The notes below the pieces were generated by a model. The model ran no database searches and had not been told where the DNA came from. It was given only the letters and a program-made list of their open reading frames with translations. The position numbers and the translations under genes are program-made. A stretch of 64,000 nucleotides of DNA, from contig JAJEKV010000110.1 in assembly GCA_021234155.1 (NCBI GenBank), positions 2,514,338 to 2,578,337 on the forward strand, in the 5' to 3' direction. The first letter of the stretch is position 1, and every line of letters begins with the position of its first letter. Below, piece by piece: positions 1-10,337 of the stretch. Source of the stretch: Isoetes taiwanensis (lineage: Eukaryota; Streptophyta; Lycopodiopsida; Isoetales; Isoetaceae).

Positions 1-1682
1 GCCTAGGTGGCATGTAGAAGCCCTCGTGGCATTTCAGAGCCTAGGTGCCATGTTTGAGCCACCTTGGCATGTTGGAGCCTAGGTGGCATATTGGAGCCCA
101 CGTGGCATGTATGAGCCACCTTGGCATGTTGGAGTCTAGGTGGCATGTTGGAGTCTGCGTGGCATTTTGGTGCGTAGGTGGCATGTTTAAGCCTCATTGG
201 CATGTTTGAGCCTAGGTGGCATATTGGAGCCTAGGAGACATGTTGGAGCCCTCGTAGTATTGTGGAGCCTAGGTGGCATGTTTGAGCCACCTTGGCATGT
301 TGGAGCCTAGGTGGCATGTTTGAGCCTTGGTGGCATGTTGGTGGCTAGGCGGCATGCTTGAGCCACCTTGGCAGGTTGAAGCTTGGGTGGCACGTTGGAG
401 CTCACATGGCATGTTTGAGCCACCTTGGCATGTTGGAGCCTAGATGGCATGTTTGAGGCACGTTGGCATATTGGAGCCTAGGTGGCATGTTGGAGCCCAT
501 GTGGCATGTTTGAGCCACCTTGGCATGTTTGAGCCTAGGTGTCATTTTGGAGCCCACGATGTTTGAGCCACCTTGGCATGTTGGAACCTAGGTGGCATAT
601 TGGAGCGCATGGAATGTTTGAGCCACCTTGGCATGTTTGAGCCTAGGTGGCATGTTGAAGCCTAGGTGGCATGTTTGAGCCACCTTGGCATGTTGGAGCC
701 TAGGTGGCATGTTGGAGTCCACGTGGCATGTTTGAGCAACCTTGGCATGTTGGATCCTAGGTGGCATGTTGGAGCCTAGCTGGCATGTTTGAGACACCTT
801 GGCATGTTGGAGACACCTTGGCATGTTGGAGCCCAGGTGGCATGTTGGAGCCCGCGTGGCATGTTGGAGCCACCTTGGCATGCTGTAGTCTAGGTGGCAT
901 GTTGGAGCCCACATGGCATGTTTGAGCCACTTTGTCATGTTTGAACCACCTTGGCATGTTGGAGCCTAGGTGGCATGTTGAAACCCACGTGGCATGTTTG
1001 AACCATCTTGGCATGTTGGAGCCTAGGTGGCATGTAGAAGCCCGCGTGGCATGTGTAAGATACCTTGGCATGTTCGAGCCTAGGTGGCATGTTTGAGCCA
1101 CGTTGGCATGTTGGAGCCTAGGTGGCATGTTGGGAGTCCACGGGGCATGTTTGCGCCACCTTGGCATGCTTGAGCCACTTTGGCATGTTGCAGCCTAGGT
1201 GGCATGTTGGAGCCTAGGTGGCATGTTTGAGCCACCTTGGCATGTTTGAGCCTTGGTGGCATGTTGGTGCCTAGGCGGCATACTTGAGCCACCTTGGCAG
1301 ATTGGAGCCTAGATGGCATGTTGGAGCCCACATGGCATGTTTGAGCCACCTTGACATGTTGGAGCCTAGGTGGCATGAAGAAGCCCACGCGGCATGTTTG
1401 AGCCACCTTGGCATGTTTGAGCCTAGGTGTCATGTTGGAGCCTAGGTGGCATGTTTTAGATACCTTCGCATGTTGGAGCCTAGGTGATATGTTGGAGCCC
1501 ACGTGGCATGTTGGAGCCTATAGATGGGATGTAGGAGCCCGCGTGGCATGTTTGAGCCACCTTGGCATGCTTGAGCCTAGGTGGCGTGTTGGTGCCTAGG
1601 TGGCATGCTTGAGCCGCACCTTGGCATGTTGGCGCCTAGGTGACATGTTGGAACCCACTTGGCATGTTTGAGCCACCTTGGA
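1..1682 (+). repeat. 19-bp minisatellite, block I
   Basis: Degenerate tandem array with a strict 19-bp step. The consensus is TGGCATGTTKGAGCCNNNN, where the last four bases are usually TAGG, CACG or the ACCT of CCACCT. The block starts before the window and stops at 1682, where an A-rich array takes over. Its open frames on the minus strand are periodic 19-residue peptides produced by the repeat and show no domain, splice sites or codon bias. I treat the block as non-coding. It forms the upstream part of a CACTA-like 3' end that closes at 4019. Confidence 0.93.
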
Positions 1683-2206
1683 TCTAACCGTTGAAGGTAT
1701 TTTTCATGAATGTAAAACAATACGATACATTCCCAAATTTGAGCACACAAACAATATTCCAGGTGGTGGTGCTTTGCTTAAGAAATAGCCTCAAAGAAAC
1801 CTTAAAAAAAACCATACTTCCTTAAGAAATAACTACGTAAAAACTACACCTAGTTATAAACCACGCCACTTCAGAAAACCACACTTCTTTAAAAAACAAC
1901 CACTTAAAAACTACACCTACTTAAAAACCACACCTTAAAAAAATCATACTTTAAAAAACAGCTACTTAAAAACTACACCTAGTTATATAAACCACACCTC
2001 AAAAAAACCATACTTCCTTAAAAATAGCTTCTCAAAAACTACATCTAGTTATAAACTACACCGCTTCATAAAACCATACCTCATTAAAAAAACCGCCACT
2101 TAAAAACTACACCTGCTTATAAACCACACTTCAAACAACCATACTTCTTTAAAACACAACTATTTAAAAACTACACCTACTTATAAATCATACCTCAAAA
2201 AACGAC
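1683..2206 (+). repeat. A-rich ~64-bp subterminal array, first part
   Basis: After about 100 bp of unique sequence, A-rich units of roughly 64 bp repeat. They alternate the motifs ACTTAAAAACTACACC, TTATAAACCACACC and ACCATACTTC. The array is interrupted by a LINE at 2207 and resumes at about 3376. The same array with the same neighbours occurs at 12791-13740, so it belongs to the subterminal region of one transposon family. No coding potential is seen. Confidence 0.85.
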
Positions 2207-3371
2207 TCCTGTATTTCAGACTCTGCAGCCTTTTCCAAGCGCTTCTCCATTTTTGCGTGGCTTGTTGGCAGCATGGGAGGCAGTCAGACATCTTTTCTGG
2301 CCATGCCCCTCTATCCACACCCTATTGGAGACTCCATGGTGGTGGGCACCACTGCCTCCAGACCCCTCAGCACTTCCATTGGCAGCCTCAGTTCATCCCC
2401 TTACACAGAGACGATGGGTTCTTGCAGGTGTTGTCTCTATTCAAGCATGGTATGAGGAGGGTCGCCTACTGTCTTGGTCTGAATTTCAGGCAAAGTTCCT
2501 GCTCTCTCGTTGGAATGTATCTCTATGGGAGAAGGTCGCAGAAAATTTGCCTCTCATAGTGCAAGTTGGTGCCGCTGAAAGGGTGCCATGGGACTGTCAT
2601 GAAAATATTCACAAAGGCAAGCAATTTGTCAGATCAGTATATCGCCTTCTTTTAGCACCACAACCCCTCCAGTTGCCAGATGCGTGGCACCTACATGTTC
2701 CACAACCCACTTTGTGTCGTACGTGGCGATGGCTTTGGGATAGGTTGCTCCACCCTAAAGTCTCTGTACTGTGGTGGCAGGTTATCCACAGGTGCCTGCG
2801 GGTTAATGCCTTTCGACATCGCTATGATCCTCGCATATCTGCGGTATGCCCGCTCTGCCTCTCGGACGTTGAGACTCTTGAGCATTGTCTCTTTGATTGT
2901 CCCGAGGTTCAACCAGCGTGGTCCTGGCTACAAGGTTTGTTTAACAAGATAACCGGATTTGCCGATGCATCCTTTTGGCATCCTATCCCAATGGATGGCC
3001 TTCAGCTAAACAAAGGGCATTTCACCTTGGTTCCGGTTGGCTCCTATGGTCGATATGGGAGCGTCGCAGACACCACATCTTTCAGGGCATTTATTCATCT
3101 GCACACAGTGTTATTACAGTGGCCCAGAAAAAGATATTGACAGCTTACGAGTGTTCTTCTCTTGACTCAGAACTGGTGGATCGCATCTGGATTCAGTACC
3201 TCCGAATTGATTCTTATCATTAGTCTCCTATTCTGGAGTAAGTACATTGTGCTCCAGGCTCGTGCTCCTGTGGCATCTTTGTGTGCTTACACAGTTAGAT
3301 GAGACATGTAAATTTTGTACTTTTTCTCTGATTAATAAACTTTTTGGCTTTCGTACTTCCAAAAAAAAAAA
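2207..3371 (+). mobile_element. 5'-truncated L1-like LINE with poly(A) tail
   Basis: A non-LTR retrotransposon 3' fragment inserted in the A-rich array. It starts abruptly within coding sequence, ends with an AATAAA-like signal near 3332 (TTAATAAAC) and runs into 11 adenines. The string AAAAAACGAC is found at 2197-2206 and again at 3366-3375, which fits a target-site duplication of up to 10 bp, although half of it is poly(A). Five-prime truncation and an A-tail are normal for target-primed reverse transcription. Confidence 0.85.
2253..3223 (+). pseudogene. LINE ORF2 C-terminus with zf-RVT domain (frameshifted)
   Basis: The C-terminal end of an L1-like ORF2. The open frame 2253-3140 has at residues 125-225 the reverse-transcriptase zinc-binding region (zf-RVT type): a Trp-rich segment (WRWLWDRLLHPKVSVLWWQ) followed by Cys199, Cys202, His211 and Cys216 in the C-x2-C-x8-H-x4-C pattern. 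Around 2970 the frame is lost. The expected tail, with a WLLWSIWERRRHHIFQG motif, continues in another frame to 3223, so a frameshift has broken it. The first 250 residues up to the zinc region are otherwise open, so the copy is fairly young. Endonuclease and polymerase are missing, so it cannot move itself. Confidence 0.85.
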
Positions 3372-3375
3372 CGAC

Positions 3376-3930
3376 GACACCTCAATTAAAAAAATTACAC
3401 CACTTCAGAAAACTATACTTAATTAAAAAACAACCACTTAAAAACTACACCTTCTTATAAACTACACTTCAAAAAACTATACTTCCATAAAAAACAACTA
3501 CTTAAAAACTACACATGCTTATAAACCACAGTTCAACAAACTATACTTCTTTAAAAAACAACTATTTAAAAACTACACCCACTTATAAACCACACCTCAA
3601 AAAACAATACCTCAATTAAAAAAATTACACCACTTCAGAAAACTATACTTCCTTAAAAAACAACCACTTAAAAGCTATACCTCCTTATAAGCCACACTTC
3701 AAAAAACTATACTTCCATAAAAAACAACTACTTAAAAACTACACCTAGATATAAACTACACCTCAAAAAACAACACCTTCTTAAAAACAACATCCCCTAA
3801 AAAAAAAAGCAATACTTCTTTAAAAAAAACGACACCTCAAAAAAAGAACACACCCTCAAAAAAAAAAAAAAAAAAAACTATAGCTCCTTAAAAAAACTAC
3901 ACTGCCTCCTTAATAAACCACACCTCCACA
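3376..3930 (+). repeat. A-rich ~64-bp subterminal array, second part
   Basis: Continuation of the A-rich array after the LINE, with the same motifs (CTTAAAAACTACACC, TTATAAACCACAC). It becomes almost pure A with CTCAAAA spacers near 3780-3900. It leads directly into the terminal segment at 3931-4019. No gene is seen. Confidence 0.85.
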
Positions 3931-4019
3931 TAACTACATGTAGATTTTTTGGAACAACGACATGTAGTCTTTTTATTACTGTTGTTTTTAAGTGTGGACC
4001 CAGAATTGGGGTAGTTGTG
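3931..4019 (+). repeat. CACTA-like 3' terminus (5' partner off the left edge)
   Basis: This segment is nearly identical to 13748-13836, the right end of the CACTA-like element. Both read through CATGTAG, a T-rich stretch and TTTTTAAGTGTGGACCCAGA to GGGGT. Read from 4019 on the minus strand it starts CACAACTACCCC, two bases away from the CACTACCACCCC of the better-preserved copy. It therefore closes a sister element whose left end lies before the window. Confidence 0.72.
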
Positions 4020-4683
4020 AAAGAAAGATCACAAGGCACTTAAGCTGTACCTAGATGCTACTTTCGTCCGCAAGCTCTGGGATGCAGATGCTCTGATGCA
4101 CGTTAAGCTGGCACACTATCAGCAGCAAGTCAATCCTAGGCTCACGAGAGGCCCACACCAGTACTTGTACACCCATTTGCCCATGAAGAAGCGCATACTT
4201 ATAGCTTCCATTCGCACGGGTGCACATCGTCTCCGCATTGAGACAGGACGTTGGGCTCGGGAAGAACAGGACGAAAGGCTTTGTCAGTGTTGCCACCAGG
4301 GCGCCATTGAGGATGAATGTCATGCCCTCCAGATCTGCCAAGTGTTTGCCCATATCCGAGAACGGTATGTTCGATTACTAGTGCCTAGCCAACCGTTGCA
4401 TGAGTTATTGAATACGGCGTCAGTGGATTTGTTGGGGTCATACCTCCAGGACGTTATGGATGCACGGACTCAGTTGTGTCCTCAGGGACGGTATTGAACT
4501 ATTCTATACAATTGTACAGTGTGCCAGCATACTTATTACTGCTAAGGTTTTTCCCTCGAAAACCCTTCGGGGCGCGGGGTTTTTTTAATCCTGTCAGTAA
4601 TACGTTTGCTGCTCTCTTTTTGTTTGGGTCCCATAGGCCAATCGGTCTCCGTGGACGCTAAAAAATCTATTCTATTCTATTCT
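4020..4683 (+). mobile_element. LINE 3' fragment with (TTCTA)n tail
   Basis: A LINE remnant made of a coding tail (to 4497), a 3' UTR with a possible hairpin (4534-4602) and a terminal TCTATTCTATTCTATTCTT microsatellite instead of poly(A). The 3' UTR recurs at 26886-27046 with the same tail. The left end abuts the transposon terminus at 4019. I cannot find a convincing target-site duplication. Confidence 0.8.
4030..4497 (+). pseudogene. LINE ORF2 C-terminal segment (RIETGRW family)
   Basis: An open frame continuous from about 4030 through the ATG at 4096 to the stop at 4497. It contains RLRIETGRW followed by a Cys-x2-Cys (LCQCC) and DECHAL..C zinc-binding-like cluster near its middle. The LINE at 46945-50990 carries the same RIETGRW block and cluster at about 50685-50780, so the two belong to one clade. 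This is the end of ORF2 only; polymerase and endonuclease are absent. It differs from the zf-RVT type at 2253-3223. Confidence 0.75.
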
Positions 4684-4908
4684 ATTCTTTGAAGGACTAA
4701 AATACAATTCACACTCACCCCGGTTTTTGGTCCACTGTTGAAAACATCAGTTTTGGTAGGTCTACATGTCCTGTTTTCAAAGAATCCTACATGTGGATTT
4801 GTGAAGGTATGGTTTTGTTCGATAATGGTGTTCTTTTTTCAGTGGACTAAAACATCCACTGTTGTTTTGTAGTTTCTTCTATTGTGACATGTCATTTTAT
4901 AATACAAT
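4684..4908. repeat. Left end of a possible outer CACTA-like element
   Basis: A 27-bp stretch at 4714-4740 (starting CTCACCCCGG and containing TTTTGGTCCAC) matches the reverse complement of 24830-24856 at 23 of 27 positions. It resembles the inner element's terminus. The sequence up to 4908 (CTTCTATTGTGACATGTC) matches the 77-bp tandem unit that resumes at 13837, so the inner element interrupts it. No target-site duplication could be fixed for the outer pair. Confidence 0.5.
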
Positions 4909-4935
4909 CACTACCACCCCAAAACTGGGTCCACA

Positions 4936-6330
4936 TGTTGTTTTTCAGTGTCTTTTTTTGCAAAAAAACAACACCAAAAAACTACGTGTTGTTTTTTGTC
5001 CGGATTTGCTAGAAATGACGTGTAGTTTTTAGCAAAATTTTTATACATGTAGTTTTTGTTGCCAAAAGTCTACGCATAGAGTTTTGTCAAAATTATCTAC
5101 ACGTAGGAATTAACGGATATTTCTACAGGTTGTTTTAAAAGTAGCCGTAGTTTTCAAGCGTTGCTTTCTTCAACATTAGACATGTGGTTCATAATAAAAC
5201 TTAAAAGGTCCACATGTTGTTTTTAACTATTGTTTTGCCAAAAAGCAACACTAAAAAACCATGTATAGAATTTTGTCTGACTTTGCTAAAAACTATGCGT
5301 AGTTTTCTGATTTATCTTGTAATTATGTTGTTTTCAAGTGTTGGTCCTTCAAAAAATGATATGTGGTTTTGAGAAGCAATGTATTTTTTCAAAAATAGGT
5401 GTTGTCTTTTAGTATTATTTTACATAAAATGCACATGTGGTTTTATAGAATTTTCAATAAACAACATGTCAAATAAATATTTTTAAGTGTTGTTTTCTTC
5501 AATAAACAACATGGTTAAATGACATGGCATTAAAAAAAACAATATGTTGAAAATTTGAAAATTGTATTATTTTTTACCATAATATCTAAAATTAACTATG
5601 GTCTTTAAGCATTGTTTTATTACTTTCACGATTGTTGGAATCTTATTAAAGTTGTTTTTAGCTCTGATATAATTGTTGTTTTGTTTACCATTCTTTTTGA
5701 ATTTTTCTATCATCGCCAAGATCGAGATAAAATACTCCACCAATTTAAGAAAAACTCTCATTGGCTCTATCATTTCCATGGATTTCAACTTTAAAATCAG
5801 CATCTCTGAGTCAAAAGCATGTAATCTACACATCCGGTTTAGGAATATACATATGATCTTGCATTAGATTCTTAAGATTGGATTCTTCTTAAGGAATGTG
5901 TAATTATCTCTGGTGGACCGGTCACCACACAACAACACTATACATTGATTCAACTTGTGAATCAAATAGGAAAAAGTTGAAGGCGAGAATAGCCAAGTAT
6001 GAATAAATCCAATGCATGAATGAAAAAAAAAAGGGATGATTTTGAATGAATGAAATATTTGATGATTGAAAAGACTGAAGAAATGAATGAATGAAAGTTT
6101 AGAAAAATGAAAAAGCTTCATACCGATCGATTCATGATATCCGTGATAGAAATTTTGAAGTGGAAGTGATGGGTCGATTGGAGCTAGGATTGAAAGAATT
6201 AAGCGAAAGAATGAACGGAGTAGAGGAAGAAAAAAAAAGATTTGGGAAGAAAAAAAGAAGGGGGCGTTTTCTTTGCTTCATTTCGTGAAACAATGCCTCG
6301 AGCTTTACGGAGCCTCACGAACTTCTACAA
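4936..6330. repeat. AT-rich left subterminal region, no gene
   Basis: Motifs such as ACATGTTGTTTTT, CTACGTGTTG and ACATGTAG recur irregularly from 4936 to about 5560. They mirror motifs at the right end (13740-13800) and at 24420-24800, which is typical of subterminal transposase-binding repeats. From 5560 to 6330 the sequence is unique, A/T-rich and purine-rich (poly-A-G near 6220-6260). The short open frames here show no recognisable domain. Confidence 0.6.
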
Positions 6331-6359
6331 AATCTATAATTTTAATCTTTGCATTTGAA

Positions 6360-6690
6360 TAAGCGTGCTGCAGGAGCCGATTTTCTGAGGTTGAGGATAT
6401 CGCAAACGCCATGGACATGGCCATAAGGGGCCCTCGCTTCCGTCATTCCATAACCCCGCACAAAAATTTCTACTTTGAGGAGATGTTTGGAAAGGCAATA
6501 ACATGGAAAATGACAAAAGATTACGTTTACGTACATAAATGTTTGAGAGTTAGAATTGCATTTGGAAGCCTTTCCCTAAATGCATCTTCCACAACTTTTC
6601 ATAGCTTTGGAAAGCGCTCCACGAGCACCATTCTTACACTTGACAAATCATATTCAAGAACTGCTGGATTTTTTGTCATGGCGGAACAGG
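6360..6690 (+). pseudogene. Exon-like segment inside the CACTA-like element
   Basis: The frame around 6370-6689 is open and ends at a good splice donor (GCGGAACAG/GTATGC). It encodes a peptide with RFSEVEDIANAMDMAIRGPR near the start. I do not recognise the family. It could be a captured host exon, which CACTA elements are known to acquire, or a chance open frame. There is no matching acceptor or partner exon that I can support. Confidence 0.3.
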
Positions 6691-7676
6691 TATGCAATGG
6701 TAACTTTCATACTTTGAATCAGATCTGCAAATTGCTTTAGAATGCGAAGGCTTCAGCAAAGCCATGGCTAGCGCCATTGTTGACGAAGTACTGCGATCAC
6801 GAATTATATACCTTGCAATCCATCATTGAAATCAAGGGAAGCTCGGTAACCTAATAATGCACCTATAATCGTAGATCAATTTTCAAGAAGAATCAACTCA
6901 AAACTAAAACTTAGGTGAGAGGGATCGATTAGGAAAGGACCCAAATGGAGAAAGAAGGGGAATCTTCTTTGAAATAAAACTTGTAAGAGAGCATTTTGCC
7001 GTTGTTGAGTTGCCCGACTTCAAGCGTATTCGCCTCGGCTTATCCGGATTTGCCTCCGGCGTACTTCATGCACGACCCTACGGTGCCAATCGGGGCAAGA
7101 ACATGGCGAATGAAATAATTGATCGGGCGGGATCATCTGCGCGACATGGATGAATGATTTGGGCGCCAATGAACCGTATCTGTTCCGCCAAGAAGAACAG
7201 AGGCGCCATAGATTTCTGCCAAAAAAAGGCGGCCAATGAGATAGAAGGGCATGGATCGACATCCAAGCCCTTGATTTGTCTTTGATCTAACGGCCATCCA
7301 TGCATTGGCTAAACAACTAAAAAAGTTGGCTCCTAATTGGCTCCAATGGTAAATCTCTAATTGGCTCCAATGGTAAATCTCTGGTTCCTTTGTTTGTTTT
7401 GTTCTTAGACTAAAACTCCTTACGTAGCAAATCGAACTTTAAATGCCACTAATTTAACGAATTATGCCATTGCCTTTGCAAATCATGCCCTTTGCAACTT
7501 AGAAAAGGAAGCAGAGATTAGAAGCGGGAAAGGAGGGAGATAGAAGCGGCATAAAAAAATACAATGCAGGGATCAAATTTGGGTTGTTAATCTTGGCCAT
7601 TAAGGATCACAAGACTTGGATTACAATCTCAGCTGCTCATCGCGGCCGTTGAATCTGGCCGTGTTTAATGTTTGAG
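6691..7676. other. Unassigned element interior
   Basis: No credible gene. Features seen are a small tandem duplication (CTAATTGGCTCCAATGGTAAA at about 7337-7380) and a GC-richer stretch at 7020-7300 whose open frames on the minus strand match no family I know. At 7677 the degenerate 19-bp array begins. Confidence 0.5.
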
Positions 7677-9055
7677 ACTGTGGCATGTTTGAGCCACATG
7701 TCACGTTTGAGCCTATGTGGCATGTTTGAACCAAGGTGACATATTGTAGCCTAGGGGCATGTTTGAGCCTAGGGGCACAACATTGCAACCATAGAAAAAA
7801 CATATGAAATCATATTCCATCCCTAAAAAAAAATAAATCATTTGAAAGAGCATTCTTTTTTACCCTAGTGTTTCAGCCACGGGTCATATTTGAGCCAAGG
7901 TGGCATGTTTTAGTCTAGGGGCATGTTTGAGCCTAGGGGCACAACATTTCAATCATTAAAAAAAAAAAAAAACATACAAAATTCATATTTCATCCCAAAT
8001 AAAAATCATTTGAAAGAGCTTTTTTATGGCCCTAGTGGCATGTTTTAGCCACATGTCATATTTGAGCGAAGGTGACATGTTCTAGCCTAGGGGCATGTTA
8101 AAGTCTAGGTGCACGTTTGGGCCTATGTGGCACGTTTGGACCACGTGTCATATTTTGCCTAGAAGCATGTTTGAGATGCATGTCACATTTGAGCCTATGT
8201 GGCATGTTTGAGCCACATGTCATGTTATGGCCAATGTGGCAAATCCTAGTCTAGGGGGATGTTTGAATCTTGCGGCACAACATTTCAACCATAAAAAAAC
8301 ATAGGAAGTCATATTTCATCCCAAAAAAAAAAAAAAAAAAAAAAATCATTTGAAAGCCCATTTTTATGACCCAAGTGGCATGTTTGAGCCTAGGGGCATG
8401 TTTGAGCCATGTGTCATGTTTGAGCCTATGTAGCATGTAGGGGCAATGCTTGAGCCTAGGTAGCATACTTGAGCCTATGTGGCGTCTTTGAGCCGAGGTG
8501 GCATGTTTGAGACTATATGGCATGTTTGAGCCAATGTAACATATTTTTGCGCGCGTGGCATGTTTGAGCCAAGGTGGAAATGTTCGAGCCCAAGGACATG
8601 CTTGAGCCTAAGCGCACACATTTCAACCCATAAAAAACCTACAAAATTATATTTCATCCTTTCAAAAAAATAAATCATTTCAAAGAGCATTTTTATGACC
8701 CTAGTGGTATGTGTTGAGCCACATATCATGTTTGAGCCACGTATCATGTGTTGAGCCTAGTGGCATGTGGCATGTTTGAGCTAAGATGGCATGTTTGGGC
8801 CACGTGTCCAGTTTGGGCCATGATGGCATCTTTGAGCCTATGTGGCATGTTTGAGCCTAAGGCCGCCACGGTGGCATGTTTAAGCCACGTGTCCAGTTTG
8901 AGCCAAGGTGACATGTTTGAGCCTATGTGGCATATTTGAGCCTATGTGGCATGTTTGAGCCAAGGTGGCATGTGTGAGCCTATGTGGCATGTTTGAGTCA
9001 CTTGTCATGTTTAAGCCAAGGTGGCATTGAGCCTAGAGGCATGTTTTGAGCCTAT
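7677..9055 (+). repeat. Degenerate 19-bp array with A-rich spacers, block II
   Basis: Worn copies of the 19-bp unit (GGCATGTTTGAGCC followed by TATG, ACAT or AAGG) are interspersed with a composite spacer. The spacer reads roughly GGGGCACAACATTTCAACC, poly-A, TCATATTTCATCCC, poly-A, ATCATTTGAAAGAGC. It appears at about 7765, 7935, 8270 and 8610, and a trace is seen at 22838-22900. Divergence is much higher than in the other blocks, so it is probably the oldest block. Confidence 0.85.
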
Positions 9056-9730
9056 AGTCGACAAGGTAAGACGAGCAGGCAGTATCCTGCAGGCACCACC
9101 TAGGCCAATGGACTGCGAGCATGTTGGACATGACCTATTTTGGCACTTCTTGGAGAAGGCGTGCTCTTCTTCGGCCCATGACACGATTTGGCTCAATTTG
9201 GAGCAGGTTCAAAAAAATCCAAGATCCGTCCAGGAGAACTTATCAAACCGCGAAGCGTCCTGCGATCGACCGTGTAGAAACCCAAGTATTTTGTCGTTCG
9301 GGCAGTACAAAGGCTTTGGAATGGAGATTCGACTTCGTCATGTCGTCTGGTGAAATTACCCTAGGGACTAAGTTACACAATCATTTTTGTAACGAAAGAA
9401 ACAAGAACCCTCTACATGGCAGTATTCCGCAGCCACCTCTTAGGCCAATTGACTACGAATGTGTTGGAGATGAGCCACTTTGGCGCTTCTTGGAGAAGGG
9501 GTGGTCTTCTGCACACGAAACTTGGTCCCGAGGGTAATGTCGACTTTTTGAGTCCATTGGCAGAGTCAGTTCACAGTTCCGGAGTGGGAGAATTGCCCGT
9601 CTGGGACCTTCGAGAGAGGACCTTTGGGACGAACTGCTTCCAGAAGGTTTTAAGGGTCCGTCTTTTGGCTTCAACACCCTCCCTCTACGACATGACATTG
9701 TGCAAGATCCTGGCCAAATCTGACTAGGAT
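9056..9730 (+). repeat. Module shared with the 820-bp macrosatellite
   Basis: Two diverged copies (about 9070-9190 and 9415-9540) of a module with CCTAGGCCAATGGACT, TTGGCGCTTCTTGGAGAAGG and GAAACTTGGTC. The module recurs at 16620-16760, 17450-17570 and 18270-18400, and inverted near 19990-20230. Frames are open for about 130 codons in places but shift between copies, so I do not call a gene. Confidence 0.65.
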
Positions 9731-9830
9731 ATGGCTTCTAAAACATAAACCCTGTGTGTTGCTAGGTTATTGAAGGGTTTACATTATGGAGGTCGAGTTT
9801 TAGTTGGTTGCACATGGGACATGGCCGAGA

Positions 9831-10337
9831 AGCTGCAATTGAAAACACGAAGCAATAGGAACTGACGGAATGGGGTTTGGATTTATCCTCCTCCCAGTGC
9901 GGCAGTTAGAAATCAAGAGCGCATTTTGCAGTAGCAAAATTATTTGGGATCATTCGGGATGCCCAATAGATCCAGTTATTTCTGTTGCCATGGCTCCGCA
10001 TATATGTTTAGAAAATATGCACTTAGTTATCCTAAAAAACGACCATGTTTTGGCCTCCGAAAAGTAAACCCTATGTGTACCTAGGTTATTGTAGGGTCCT
10101 TTCGAAGGCCAAAACGTGGTCATTTTCTTGGATAACTAGGTGCACCTTTTCTAAATATGTATGCAGAGCCATGGCAACAAAAATAACAGAGTTTGGATCT
10201 ATTGGCCATCCCGAACAATCCCAAACAATTTTGCTACTGCAAAAGACGCTCTTGACTTCTAATTGCCACACTGGGATGAGGATAAATCCAAACCCCATTC
10301 CATCAATTCCTATTCCTTCGTGTTTTCCACTGCAGCT
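9831..10337. repeat. Large imperfect fold-back (arms ~238 bp, loop ~30 bp)
   Basis: The sequence 9831-10068 is the inverted complement, with scattered mismatches, of about 10098-10337. Landmarks are GGAATGGGGTTTGGATTTAT on the left at 9868 and its complement at about 10285-10305. The loop holds TGTACCTAGGTTATTG. Diverged single arms recur at about 11160-11375 and 19620-19830. A transcript would form a long hairpin. Confidence 0.85.

Noticed and set aside
588-1502. Long minus-strand open frames (up to 140 codons) in the 19-bp arrays
   Set aside because: They are periodic translations of a 19-bp repeat, occur in several frames at once, and lack splice sites, domains or start context.
1-1682. 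CRISPR array
   Set aside because: No spacer of unique sequence between units; 19-bp units are directly tandem, and the DNA is clearly plant nuclear.
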